Assembly (NCBI GenBank): GCA_012862575.1
Contig: BLSF01000006.1
Location: 558,001 to 622,000 of the forward strand
DNA: 64,000 nucleotides
Source of the DNA: Parietichytrium sp. I65-24A
Lineage: Eukaryota > Sar > Bigyra > Thraustochytrida > Thraustochytriidae
Direction of reading: 5' to 3'
The translations under genes were made by a program, and so were the position numbers. Every line of letters starts with the position of its first letter. Within the stretch, counting starts at the first letter, position 1. This document shows positions 1 through 11,513 of this stretch, piece by piece. The notes under the pieces are model-generated. The model ran no database searches, was not told the DNA's origin, and saw only the letters and a list, made by a program, of their open reading frames with translations.

Positions 1-2043
1 CCGATGACCTACATGCGTTTCCCGAATTCACGCTTATTTTCTCCGCTGCAACGCTACGCCGCTTCCTGTACTTCTTCGCAGTACGTCCTGGGTACTCGGA
101 CCCCATCTAACGAGGACAATGTGCAGAAAGCAGAGACAGGAAAAGGAGAGACAGGTTAAGACAGGTTACGTTCTCAATAATAACTATAGGATAGGCTATT
201 TTAGGTGTTAACATCAAACTCCTACAGCTTCCACTCTCTCGTCTGTGCACAAAACCTCGTGGTGATCGTGGTGATCGTGGTGACGACTTTGTTTCCGCTG
301 GCATTCGTAACTGACTTGCACAGTGAAAATTGGACACCTCGAAAACGCTCTGGTCCTGGCAACTTGTCTTCTTTCACAGGCAAGAATTCCAAGTTAGTTT
401 TACCGCATTCGTCCTCAAGTGAGGTACTATATCTATTCAGCTAACTGGATAGAGAACTGTACAGTACTTACAGTGACAGTGTTAGTTGTATTAGTGGTTC
501 TTTTAGACTACCCTAATCAGTCTATGGAAGAGGTTACCGGATTCCACTATCACTTCCACTTGGGTTCTTATCATTACCGGTAATTGAGCTGCTTTGAGTA
601 ACTGGATAGTAGAGTGTTAACGAGCCTTTCCGACCTGATTTATATTCTGAAAAGGCCTAGATGAAGTGTCTAGGGCTTGTCTGTGAGCTGTCTATTGGAA
701 AGTTTGGTAGTTCTCGAACCCACGCCAATGGACGCATCGCTGAATCCTGAACTCTGGTCCAGAGAGACCGCAACTTGTTGTGTCATACGCTTTTCGCCTA
801 TATCGAAGCAGAGGCCAGGAGCGGGGTTAATTTCGGTGTAAAAGAGGGTCGTTTTAGAAACCCCAAGAACGCCGCGATTATTCTCCGCTCAAATTTCCCA
901 AGGAGTGTGCTTTACCGAACCCATTAAATGACCGATAGGATCGTGTACTCTACCATCGTGTACCACTCACATCTTGTTCTCCTCGAAATCCGTTCCGTTC
1001 TAGTGAGTAGTACTGATGGCAACGTGACAGTGTCTTCAACTCCGACCTGCGATGCACTGTTTCGTGCAGGTGCCGGTGCGCCATTGCGAGTCAATCCCAC
1101 GGCAAGCGCTTCGCACCCACGGTCTGCAAAGGGCAAGTGCGGCATCTGATATTTTGGCCAAATAATGTACCCACTAGCAATGCAGGATGAAGCTGCCTAG
1201 ACTCTCAAAGCAGCAAGTGAAAGTTTTCGACTCCCAATCGCCCGCGATGGACCATTGTCCAGAAGGCAATCACAGAGCTGTGGCCATATTGTATAACAGA
1301 ACAAGATACAGTCCCCGTCTTTCACAGTCGGTGCTACTAGGGTACCACCAGGTTCCGAGAGCTCCGAGTGATTCTTCTGAACCTAGAAAACGGAAAACAT
1401 GGAGCAAATGCCATGCAAGAATCACGTCGAGAAATGGAGATTGAATGGAGTTGGTTGAAGGCGTTTCGCGGTTGAATTGTGTATGGTCTGAACAGCGATT
1501 GACAGAAGATTGACGCACCGAGTCAGTCGGACTTTCTGTTGCTTCAAATGCCGTGACTTCCCATTCAAGTATACATTCATGTTAGTGGAGTGGAGTGTGA
1601 GTTCAAAGTCAACGCAAATACTACTCCGAACCTGGTGGCACTATGTAGTATCGGTGCTCGGTCCAGAATTAGATGATTTGGACGATTTGGACGATGCCAT
1701 CATATGCCATCCCACTCAACGAAAGACATTTAGTGGCTAATGCACATGTGGTCGGTCTGTTTTCAGATTCCGGTACTTCACCTGGCAACGAATTGGCTTT
1801 GCTCAGTACCTATTGGACGCACGATTGCACTTACATGACTTAAGTTCACGGAGTTCACGTGTACTGGTCTAGCTCTTCGAACAGCGAGTACTGTACTGCT
1901 CCGTTACATCGCTGGCTTGCCAAAGACAGCCTTTGAGCGAAAGTGAAGTGAAAGCAAAACCCAATCACCAATCTCAAGCTCAAATCGCAACTCAAATCAA
2001 GCAAGCAAACAAACAATAGAAGTGGAAAAGTTAGCAACTGAAA
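1..2043. other. intergenic, no gene seen
   Basis: Only short open frames occur here, on both strands, and none has domain-like composition or a convincing start. The last 100 bases are rich in CAAGCAAGCAAACAAAC-type repeats and probably form the 5' leader of the secreted-protein gene that starts at 2044. Confidence 0.6.
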
Positions 2044-2451
2044 ATGAAGGTCTCCGCAATCGTAGCAGCAGCTGTTGTCGTAGTCGCGGCAATTCATGAC
2101 GTCGAAGCTTTTCGTGGACTCGGCAGCCGTGGAGGCAAGGGTGGAAGCAGCAAGGGAGGAAGCGGCAAGGGTAGCAGTGGTGGCAAGGGAGGCCATGGTG
2201 GCAGCGACTCTCCACTTCTTGACTGCACCAACAGCACTTGTGGCTGCAGGCCAGGATGGAACAGCACTGAGGAAGAGGTGGCAGAATACGCTACCTGCAA
2301 ATGCGACGCGCTGTGGACCTCTGTTGACGGGGTCTTCGTAAGTGAGACCGCAGTCTGCGATTGGTGTGAGGAAAACTACTCCAACTCGACCAAATACGGA
2401 AAGGCAACCCTCGGCGAGTTCTGCTCTTGCTGCTCTCTTTCCAACGAGTAA
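2044..2451 (+). CDS. small secreted cysteine-rich glycoprotein, function unknown
   Basis: The 135-residue protein begins with an ATG in good context (GAAAATGAAG). Residues 1-22 form a clear signal peptide: a Lys-2 start, an Ala/Val hydrophobic core and a likely cleavage after VEA. Residues 23-53 are a low-complexity Gly/Ser/Lys stretch (SRGGKGG, KGSSGGKGG). The remaining 80 residues hold ten cysteines, several in CxC, CxxC and CxCC arrangements, and four N-glycosylation sequons (NST three times, NYS once). This is the build of an extracellular or vacuolar protein stabilised by disulphides. I do not recognise the family. It converges on the aminopeptidase gene that ends at 3001. The call as a real gene rests on the signal peptide and the cysteine pattern, which chance would rarely give. 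Confidence 0.7.
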   Translation: MKVSAIVAAAVVVVAAIHDVEAFRGLGSRGGKGGSSKGGSGKGSSGGKGGHGGSDSPLLDCTNSTCGCRPGWNSTEEEVAEYATCKCDALWTSVDGVFVSETAVCDWCEENYSNSTKYGKATLGEFCSCCSLSNE

Positions 2452-3000
2452 GGTGTTGTCGCAAGAAACCTGTTGTCTTCAGGAGTAGGTTCGGTTTGTG
2501 GCAGAGGAGGTGGATAAACTTGCATCTTATTCTTCTTCTTTTGGCCGGTTCTTCTCCAAGTAGTACGAGCCCATACCCTTACCGCTGCTGGAGTTCAAGC
2601 TGGCAGATACTCTAGCTAGTCAGTATCAGCAACTGTAAAATTCACAAATAGAAACTACATTTTCATCCTTCCTTTCTCTTGCCTTCTCGCTTCACGAAAA
2701 GACTGGATGCTCTTTTGCTTGACAGATTGGCCGGTCTCCTCGAGAAAGTTGTCAGAACTCAGTACAATTATTAGCATTCGTGCGTGTCAATCCCGTGTCT
2801 TGCACCGGAGCATCTCGACTCACCCAACCCAGCAATTGGTTTTTGGTCCATGGAGATCCCTTTGTCGACAGTAGCGACGACCGCTCCGACTTCACCTCGC
2901 TCGCACACGGATCTGTATGGACGCATTGTGCTGGATGTAAAAAAATAATTCACTTGCATATTTTTATTTCGATGTGAAAATGTTGAAGACCTGGCTCTCC
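2452..3000. other. intergenic between convergent genes, nothing recognised
   Basis: This is the 3' space between the secreted-protein gene (+) and the aminopeptidase gene (-). I see no coding frame, repeat or RNA gene. Confidence 0.6.
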
Positions 3001-5883
3001 TTAGAGGGTCGAGAGATATTCTGCCATTTGGCCTCTCTCGCGAGATAGGCGATCGATACGGGCTTGCACTTTCTCAAGGGCAGAATTTAGCGCACGCGCG
3101 GCACAACCCTTCTCATGAGTCTCGAAAAATGCTTTCACTTCTGCGATATCTTCCTTCGTTCGGAGACCTCCCACAACGCTGCCGACAATATTACCCCACA
3201 GAAATGCAACGGAGGAATACTTGTTCCACATAGCCGGAAAGTCGGACGTAAACTGATCCCAGAGAGCGCGCGCGGCTTCCTTTGAGGAGGCTGCGATGCC
3301 ACTAGTTACAAGAGGAAAGTCTTGCACTCGAACGTCGTTCATCGCAAAGTAAATGACGCGGTCCAACATATGCTCGTGCCCAGCAAACCCAGCAAGAGTG
3401 TAAAGAAGATCTCTTCTCTCTTCAGCTGAGAGCTCCTCTCGTAGATGGCGTGCATGCATTGTCGCAAAGAGGGTCTCGGATGAGTCCTTATCCTTGGACG
3501 CCAGTTGGAAAACTGCGAGGCGCTGGTCTGGTGCGATTAGTCTTTCCCCTTCACAATGAGATTTCACGCGCTTCACAGCTTCCGCGACGAGAGACTCTTG
3601 CTGCCCGGCGGCTGCTTCTGCGATGTGTTGAGGAACTTTCGCAACTGCCTTCAGAACAGCTGGTCTTAGAAGGATCGAGTGAAAGTTCTCTTCGGCTGCA
3701 GAGCGTGGTTCCCACGTCAGATGCTGGACCAAAGGAGCACAGCATGGAAATAAGATTTTTGCGGCGTACATCTCGAAGAACTCTTCGTCGCGGTAGCTCT
3801 CTGCGAGAGAGCTCAGCCAAGACACAAGCTCTAAGAGAACCGCGGAATCCTTTTCGCGGGTTCCCTTACCCAGCAACTCCATCGCAAACTTTAGTGGGAT
3901 GCTCATGGATTGGTAGCCACTTGTGGCGCAAGAGAATGCATCACGGATCAATCCCAGGCGATCCACGCCACTCAGACCAAAATTCTCTGGGTCAGGGCTC
4001 GGGAAGGAGGCCTCCATGTCCGCTCGATCACACATCTTCGCAAGGAGCAAATCCCATTGTTTTGGCGAATAGCAAACCCTGAAGAAGCCGGTCACATCTG
4101 CATTCAACGTGACCCACTCGTCATTCTGAAGGCTGGAATTCAGGCGCTTCTGAAGCTCTGCCAGTTGTTCGGCACCACGAATGGTTTCACGGCAAACTTC
4201 ATCGTGAGATGATCCAGCACGGATCTTCAATGGAATCTGCCATTCCGGGCCAGCTTTTTTGGCGCTTTCTCTCAATGCTTCATCTGACGTGTTCAGAAGG
4301 AATTTCTCCAGCGTAATTTTAAGTTGGCCATCTTCTTCGGAGATCAAGACGACTGGGTATCCAGTTTTCTCGGTCCATGCAGCCATGAGCTCGCGAATGC
4401 TGCCAGACTTTACCTCGTCTTGGTTGGCCTCCTCGATGCATCGCCAGAGGTCATTTGTCACAGCGTTCTGGTACGCAAACGTTTTCAAATAGTGCTGCAC
4501 GCCTTTCATAAAACGATCATGGCCGAGAAAGCTCTCCAACATGCGAATGATAGATGCCCCTTTTGCGTAGCTGATGGCGTCGAAGATCTCGCTGATTTGG
4601 TCTGGGGTTTGCACCTCTACGCGCACTGGGTGTGAGCTAGACATGGAGTCAAGTTGTAGGGCCAAACTCTGAATGCTGTGCACAAACTCAGTCCAGGCGT
4701 TCCAAGCAGGGAAGAGATGATTTACACAGTTGAACTCCATAAAACGAGCAAAGCCCTCGTTAAGCCAGAGGTCTGTCCAATACTGCATCGTGACAAGGTT
4801 ACCAAACCACACTGCACAAGAAGCACAACGAGAGAGATATTAGTTGACCAACTTTTCCCAGTCCAAATCGAGCATTGAGTACAGCCAATACACGAGGGAA
4901 TTTCACATTCATCAGCCCAAATGGCCGCTCATCCACTGCGAGAACTTACTGTGTGCGTTTTCATGGGCGACAACCCTGGCCACACCAAATTTGGCAGCTT
5001 CTGAGGTGGAGGAATCCACCAAAAGCCTTTGTTCGCGGTAAGTGACGAGACCCCAATTCTCCATTGCTCCAGCAGCAAAATCGGGAACGCCAGCGAGATC
5101 TTGCTTTTTCAAAGGGTATTCAACCCCGTACTCTTGTTCATAGTAGTCGAGGGCGCGGCAGGCAACGTCCAGGGCGAATCTGCCCTGCTCGGCACAGCCC
5201 GGCCTCGTGTAGACGGACGTGAGCACTCCGCGCTCGGAGTACCCCGTGATTACATCAAAGTCCACAATCAAGATCGCATACAGGTACGAGGACATGAGAG
5301 GGGTCTCTTCGAATTTCCAGTATTTGGTTTTCTTGACAACATCTGTTTTGGTGAAGACGACAGGGGTGTTGCTCACACAGATTCGGTCTGAGTTTGTGAC
5401 GACAGAGAGCTCCATGGTTGCTTTTAGATTTGGCTCATCAAAGCATGGGAATGCTCTCCTTGCGTCGGTAGACTCAAACTGTGTCAAGGCGATACACCGT
5501 TTTTCACCAGCTTCGTTTGTATAATAAGATCGGTACAAGCCAGCAAGTGAGTCATCCATTTTGCCCGAGAAGCTCATACAAACAAACTCGATTTTCTGAA
5601 GCGCTTCGGTTTCCTCAAATTCGGCGGCCACGACTTCATCCTTGGGGAGCAATTCGATCTTCTTGGCAACCAGCTTCTCATTCGAGGTGGTTAAAGCCCA
5701 AGCTGCATCCACTTGCAGCAGCTTGGCGTGCAGCTTGATTGTTGCATTCGGGGTCTTATCCACCTTGACCTGAACTTTGACTACACCAGCAAAGGTGCAA
5801 TCGTCAAGATTCACGCTTGAGTAATCGAGAAAGTACTTGATTGGAGTCACCCATCGATTGGAGTCAGTGTCCAGCCTACTCAT
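3001..5883 (-). CDS. M1 family zinc aminopeptidase, puromycin-sensitive type
   Basis: The gene has two exons, 5883-4950 and 4811-3001, separated by a 138-bp intron (donor GTAAGT, acceptor TTGTGCAG). They encode 914 residues, the usual size for puromycin-sensitive/aminopeptidase N-like M1 enzymes, which remove N-terminal residues from peptides. The protein shows the exopeptidase motif GAMEN (272-276) and the zinc motif HENAH (307-311). The third zinc ligand, Glu330, lies in WLNEGFA exactly 18 residues after the second His. The intron falls inside the Met codon after HENAH, and splicing restores HENAH-M-WFGNLVT. The family sequence is normally HELAHQWFGN, so the Leu-to-Asn and Gln-to-Met changes are unusual but do not touch zinc ligands. 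The C-terminal half fits the ERAP1-like helical domain. There is no signal peptide, so it is likely cytosolic. Confidence 0.95.
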
Positions 5884-6832
5884 TTTGCTCGCACAAAACC
5901 GCTCTCCCGCTTTCCGTGCTCGTACTCAGAAAAGACTTGAAGAAGAAAGTGGGGTTGCCCAAAGTCCCGATTCTCTCGATTCTCTCAGGTTTCTCGATTT
6001 TCTCGTTCAAGAAGGATAGCTACGCGTGAACGCCACGCTTGCGCGCTTCGGGCGAATAGTCTTGGTGGCCTCGCGGGGGCTGCCAGGGCGTCAAGGTCTG
6101 CCAGGTCCGACGTTGTGGTTGGCTTTGAGTCGGAAGATGGATTTGTAATGCATGCCACCTCTGCCACCTCACAACTTTCAATCAAATCAACACAAAAAGG
6201 AGAGAACACGCGATCTTTCTCACGCACCATCACTCACCTATTGGAATGAGTGAGGACTCTACTGAGTATTAGTACTTGGTACTAATAACAGTAAATCAGC
6301 ATTACAATTTAGCTCTAAGCAGCTAGAAATCACAGCCAGAGTTCCATTCTGCGATTCTGACTGATCTTTACTCGCTCTCGCTAATAGTCTTTCTCACAGA
6401 TAGGCCACGGCGATGTATCATGATATCACTTGGCAGTAATTTGGAGGGACGGGAGGCAAAGGGAGGGTTACCTTCTCCCTGGGTACAAACCGGTGTTAAC
6501 CCATCGTAATTAACTGTAAGTCTATTCAACTTGTCGAGCAGGGAGTACTGACTGTGAGTAAGAGTAGATAGTAGCTTAGGTCATGGCAACGTTTAGTAGC
6601 TATTAGCTCCCGTATTGGGTCTCTGGATATCTCTGGATGCCGAGAATTTAGGAAGGACACAAAAGTGGCCATTCGATGAGGCAGGCACAAGTTACACTGT
6701 AGAATACTGAATTCTTGATGTCGCAATGGATGCATTCCACGAGCTCGCAAAATTGCACAATTTGGAACAAAAGTTATGTGGTACGTACTGTCAGTCAGAA
6801 CTCGACCATTCCGTCATGAATTAGTTGGACAT
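5884..6832. other. intergenic, nothing recognised
   Basis: This gap probably holds the aminopeptidase promoter and the RNase H1 3' region. A short TCTCGATT-like reiteration lies at about 5970-6005. No coding frame is supported. Confidence 0.55.
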
Positions 6833-8081
6833 TTAGTCTTTCTTGGTGTGACGAGCTCGCTTGGCGGGAGGAGCGCGATCACTCAAGTGGCGCGTGGACC
6901 GTGTATTTGATTTTGGCTCCATTGCAGCCATCTTCGCCCCCATCGACGCTAGATAGTCAGCCCTGTCATTCATGGGATCGTTGCTGTGCCCTTTCACGTG
7001 CTTAAAGTGAACTGGCCTCGTTGCCCGAGCTTTTGCTAAAAGCTCACGACAGGACTTGATCAATTCAACGTTCTTCGCGCCGTTGAAGTATCCCTCGATC
7101 GACATAGCTGCGTATTCAGAATCGTACCTTACATACGCAGGGTGCTTGTTCCACTTCGACGTGTCCTCTACAAGCTCTTTTAAAGCGTGGCCAATAGCGC
7201 TCAGCTCTCCGGTATTATTCGACGGAGCGTCAGCGCCAAGGTAATCTTGATGCGTCGGGGCAGTTATCACTGGGCCATATTTCTCAACAATGAGCTCTTG
7301 ATTTATCTTTTTGGAACCAGGCTTTTTCTCAACGCCGCGTAAGAGATATCCCCTGTATGGTCAAACAACATATCAGACAAACGTCTTCAGGCCCTTTCTG
7401 CACGTGGAACCCTCTAAAACAAACAAGAACTTACCATCCAGCAGGCGGATTAGTTTGCGCCACACTTTTGTTTCCAAAACAAGATCCGTCTGTGTACACC
7501 TCCACGAACTTGTTGAATTCTGGAACTTGCACACTTCTGAAAGTATCAACCTTTGCTGTGATTGCTGATTTCTTGGAGGTCTCTCTGCTTGTTCGTGGAG
7601 CCTCTACCGCCTTCTTGGACTCGCCGGAGAGTGACGGGTTGGACTCGCTACTGGAGCGGGACGGCTTAGACTCTGAAACAGACGGCGATCTGCTCTTGGA
7701 TTTCGCGCTTGAAGAGCTTTTTGACCCTGAGCTGAATGCGCGGCTGCCGACAGGAGACGAGCTCGACACAGTTGCTCGGGGGGATTCAGACGATCTCCAT
7801 TCGACGCTTCGAGGTTCAGAGTACCGAGGCTGGTACCCGCCCCCTCCATAATATCCAGAATCTCTCGTCGCTCTCGTCGTGCTTGAACCAGAATCCCTCG
7901 TCGTGCTTGAACTTCCACCAAGAAACGCCTGCGCCTCTGCTTGGGTCGCAAAACCTTTAAACCTCGCACCACTAAACCCTTTCACTTGCGACTCGCAATC
8001 CGACCACGACGTGTAGAGCCCACTGCTGCGTCCGTTGAGCACCGCGTAAAAGTTTTTCTTGCCCATTCTCCAAAATCGCAT
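6833..8081 (-). CDS. ribonuclease H1 with hybrid-binding domain
   Basis: Exons 8081-7435 and 7352-6833 flank an 82-bp intron with a GTAAGT donor and give 388 residues. RNase H1 cuts the RNA strand of RNA-DNA hybrids in nuclei and mitochondria. Residues 8-55 form the N-terminal hybrid-binding (viroplasmin-like) domain (FYAVLNGRSSGLYTSW). A long Ser/Arg-rich linker (about 56-190) follows, then the catalytic domain with the full D-E-D-D set: Asp198 (YTDGS), Glu265 (NNTGELSAI), Asp293 (RYDSEYA) and Asp348 (NDRADYLA). Splicing completes Trp216 and reads on as GYLLRGVEKK. The tail is basic (PPAKRARHTKK) and may be a nuclear localisation signal. Two in-frame ATGs, at 8081 and 8066, precede the first domain; the second has the stronger context (AGAATGG). 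The open frame continues upstream without an ATG. Confidence 0.93.
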
Positions 8082-8385
8082 CGCCACCAAACCAAGACCC
8101 GCGAAAAACAAGCAGGCGATTCTGCCTTCAAAATCGAAAGGGACGTACGAACGCTGGGAGATGCTGGGAGAAAGAGAAAGACTCGCAAGCAGAGTCAGTC
8201 GACCACGCTTCCCTTTCCACGACACAGTATATAACACTAAAAGTAAAGCACAGACTGCAAGATTGTATTACGAATCATTAAGGGTATGCGCTACGAGAGA
8301 GTTCCAGTTATTCCAGTTCAGATATGTTCAGATGCACCAGAACCAAGCCGTGGAGTGCAATGTGAAGCGTGAAAACGAGTTCTCT
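8082..8385. other. short intergenic, likely RNase H1 promoter
   Basis: About 300 bp separate the RNase H1 start from the stop of the next minus-strand gene. A TATATAA-like stretch lies near 8227-8234. I see nothing else. Confidence 0.4.
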
Positions 8386-11076
8386 TCATGGAGAAAGAAA
8401 CCGACTGAGCAATGGAGGTCTGACCCACGAATAGTCGCCAGTGCGGGTGTCCACGTAATAAAATGCGGAATACGAAGCGTCCCACAGAATTTCGTACCTT
8501 TCCAACAAGAGCTCTCCAAGAAGCTTAAAAGCGGTACGTTGTCGAAACCAGCACTGCAACCTCACTGCTGCATTTTCCCGCTCGCGCCTCTTTAGTTTAA
8601 GAATTCTGGACTCAACTCCACGGGCGAAGGCGGCATTCCAAAGCGCCTTGGAAAGAGTGAGTGCGCATCTCTGCCGCTCTGCTTCTCGTAGCGCACATTG
8701 GTAGGAGACCCAAGCACGCATATTCTCTTCTTCGGCTTTCATGAGAACTCGGTTCCTCCTGTAAAAAAAGCTGCATCGACTTAGATAAGAACGCACTTGA
8801 GCCTGAATCCTGATTGCTGCGGTCCGGTCACGGCTTCTTGCTGCACACTTTTTCAAAATATGCTGTGTTTTCAGCATCTGCAACAGCAGAGCGGGTAGGT
8901 TCTTCTCTATTACAACACGAGCCAAGAGCTTTACGGAGTACAACCAAGCAAGGAGTGCCCATCGATCCTCTTCTCTGCGAGTCCCAGCCTCTACGGCTTT
9001 GAGAGGGATGTAGACTTTGTCATACAGGCGGCGGTTGAGACTATACCAAGTGTGCAACTTTTCCAGGGCTCCGATGGGAGTGTCAACGGATCTCGATTCC
9101 AGGAGCACGCAGAGACTCCACGCCTCCAGAACACTCTGGAGGGGCTCCTCACTTTTCCCCCAAAGCACAAGCAAGGAGTAGCTCTCTTCAAGATCCCACT
9201 CAGTGCTAAATTTTTGCGCTCTCTTTTGTCGTCGTTCCTCTATGACAAGCTGCTCTTGGGCCGAGTCGTGATAAAACTCAGTGACTCTAGCCAAAAGCTC
9301 GGTGTGAACAAGTCGAACTGCACTCTGGCGCAATTTTTGGGTCGTCTTGTAGCTGGGAACAGCTCTTAATTTCGTTATTAAGGATGTGTTCAGCAGATTC
9401 TTCTCCTTGCCGACGTGAGCATCCCACCAGTTTTCGATCTCGCTGTAAAAGACGATCCCAATAGCGCTTGAAACCTCGCTGAGTTTTTTGATAGAGAACG
9501 ACCAGAGTTGATCCAAGTCGCCTTCTAGGCCACTTAAATCGTTCGCCAGCAAATTCTGATACCTGCGCTTCCTCTCTTCAAGGTCGTTCAATTCGCTTAT
9601 TCCCTCAAGCACCTTGAGTTTGGCCCGATGGCTTTGGCGGAGCTTCAGGTCTCTGTCTTGCCTCAATCTCCTTGCCATACACCTGGACAGTCTCCCTCGA
9701 GCTATGCGTTGAATGTCTGCTGCAGCCCTGTTTTCACAAATTTCCAACATTGTGGTCTTGATCGATGAAGCGATCCATTTCTGCGCTACATGTCGAGCTG
9801 TAGCCTCGCGAGCCTTCTTTTCAACCACGTAATATCTGCACCAAGCTTGAAACGCTACAAGCTTCTTCCCGTGCAAGAGCATTTTCGCGTACCGTTTCGC
9901 ATTGCCAATTTTGTTAGCCCACGCTCGCCAACCTGAGAAAACCCGCAACATCTGTTGGCGTCTTCTTCTCGCAAGAGAAAGGACCAATTTGGCTTCTCGC
10001 CCGTTCTTTTGCGAAATGGAGTTGTCCCGCCACTGCATAATGGCCTGAGCACGATCACGGTCTAAGGCACGTGAGCATAAAATCTTGACTCTCTTTGAGC
10101 GCTTGGTGTATAAAGTCCAAGAGCTGAAAGATTGAAACATTTTCGCCTGAAGCATTCTATTGACATATCGGCGGACATTCTTCATCATTACCACTCGCTT
10201 TGCGAAAGCTGATCTGCCTTTGTAACCTCGAAAAACTCTTTGCAGCAGATGCGCAGCAGCTCTCAGACTAGCAAGTCTTGGTGGCCAGAAACGCTGCCAC
10301 AATCGCTGTAGAGACAGAGCGCCTCGAAGCAGTCGACGGCGAAATCGTTTACCTGGCAAACGACCAAAGCGTTCGTGCCCAAAGTAGAAGACAGCCCAGT
10401 CTGGCTGCGGGCCATAAGTAGCCGTGAGTTGCATGAACTCAATAAAGTCATCTGCTTCTAATTGAGCGCGAATCGCTTCATTCGTGAGACGCTGGCAAGT
10501 TTCCTCCCACTGCATCGCGGTTCTCTCTAGCATCTGTATTGTTTCCTGTTCAGAGCACTTTTGCCTGTCTATTTCGCCTTTGAGGCGAAGAATATGACCC
10601 GACGCCCAGTAGGGTGGCTGCCCAGACTTTGATGTCGATACTGTGCTGCGCTGAGTTGTGCTCTGTACAATAGTGGACACCCCGAATGCCCTTGGGTCGG
10701 TCCAAGTATTTCGACTTCTTGCACTTGAGTCAGTCAAGATCAACGGATCGCTTTTGTGGCGGCTTATCTTGCACAGGAGGGCGACAGCAGAGAGTGCCGA
10801 TTGGTCGCATTTGGCCTCCTGCAGCTTGAGTCGAGCTGAGTGTCGCTTACCCTGCAACTTTTGAAGCATCAAAGATCTCCATGATGGGTCCAAGCAGCTC
10901 TTTTGTAAAAGGCTATCCTGAAACGTTGAGTTGTTGGAGGGTTCATTTTCTTGCTGCTCGTTCCTTTTAGCCTCGAATTGCGAGTGAAATTCTTCGTAGG
11001 ATAAAATGAGCTTCGCGCCCGACTTTCTTGGAGGCTTCAGCTCTCTTCCGCGCTCTTCGCGTTCGTCTTGATGCAT
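8386..11076 (-). CDS. IQ-motif, SFI1-like and WW-domain protein, probably centrin- or calmodulin-binding
   Basis: This intronless gene codes for 896 residues from an ATG at 11076. A charged N-terminus precedes several IQ-type helices that bind calmodulin or centrin: LLQRVFRGYKGR, IQRIARGRLSR, IQAQVRSYLSR and LQCWFRQR. Between the first and second IQ helices lies a run of SFI1-like repeats with the F-x2-W spacing (FSSWTLYTKR, FSGWRAWANK, FQAWCRYYV), typical of centrin-binding proteins of centrosomes and basal bodies. The last 30 residues form a WW domain: a first Trp in ILWD, the YYVDTRTG core, a second Trp in YSWVRPP and the closing prolines. The combination suggests a basal body or spindle-pole scaffold. 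That role is inferred from domain types only, and I cannot name an orthologue. Confidence 0.88.
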   Translation of the reverse strand: MHQDEREERGRELKPPRKSGAKLILSYEEFHSQFEAKRNEQQENEPSNNSTFQDSLLQKSCLDPSWRSLMLQKLQGKRHSARLKLQEAKCDQSALSAVALLCKISRHKSDPLILTDSSARSRNTWTDPRAFGVSTIVQSTTQRSTVSTSKSGQPPYWASGHILRLKGEIDRQKCSEQETIQMLERTAMQWEETCQRLTNEAIRAQLEADDFIEFMQLTATYGPQPDWAVFYFGHERFGRLPGKRFRRRLLRGALSLQRLWQRFWPPRLASLRAAAHLLQRVFRGYKGRSAFAKRVVMMKNVRRYVNRMLQAKMFQSFSSWTLYTKRSKRVKILCSRALDRDRAQAIMQWRDNSISQKNGREAKLVLSLARRRRQQMLRVFSGWRAWANKIGNAKRYAKMLLHGKKLVAFQAWCRYYVVEKKAREATARHVAQKWIASSIKTTMLEICENRAAADIQRIARGRLSRCMARRLRQDRDLKLRQSHRAKLKVLEGISELNDLEERKRRYQNLLANDLSGLEGDLDQLWSFSIKKLSEVSSAIGIVFYSEIENWWDAHVGKEKNLLNTSLITKLRAVPSYKTTQKLRQSAVRLVHTELLARVTEFYHDSAQEQLVIEERRQKRAQKFSTEWDLEESYSLLVLWGKSEEPLQSVLEAWSLCVLLESRSVDTPIGALEKLHTWYSLNRRLYDKVYIPLKAVEAGTRREEDRWALLAWLYSVKLLARVVIEKNLPALLLQMLKTQHILKKCAARSRDRTAAIRIQAQVRSYLSRCSFFYRRNRVLMKAEEENMRAWVSYQCALREAERQRCALTLSKALWNAAFARGVESRILKLKRRERENAAVRLQCWFRQRTAFKLLGELLLERYEILWDASYSAFYYVDTRTGDYSWVRPPLLSRFLSP

Positions 11077-11513
11077 CTGTCCATCCGCACGCCGTCAGGT
11101 CGAGTTTGAGCCAGGCTTCGAGTCACTTTAGAAAGGATGACCACGTGCTCAACGGAGATGTGACAGACCCTTCCACCTTGCGAAACGCGTGTGCAATGCG
11201 CAGCCGTGTTATAGCGCCAGCCAGAAGTTGCTCGCTGAACCACTCACGCCCTTTGGTTGCACTCGGAACAACGTTTGCCAGTGGCACTGCACGTCACACT
11301 GCACTGGACTGGATGAATTTTATTTATTACCGGTTACATTTTATTAGTGCTGGCTTAATGGAACGTCTAATCAGGAAATACTGGAAGAGTGCTGCTACCC
11401 ACAGTACGATCTGTGATCATCGATTTCATCATATGGTATGCCGTGAGAGAGAGATGCTGGCCCCGCAAACAAGAGAAAGGGAGACCAACGTGGCCAGGGC
11501 GAGATGGACTATG
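11077..11513. other. intergenic, nothing recognised
   Basis: This is upstream of the IQ/WW gene and downstream of the zinc-finger gene. No coding frame or repeat is supported. Confidence 0.5.
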
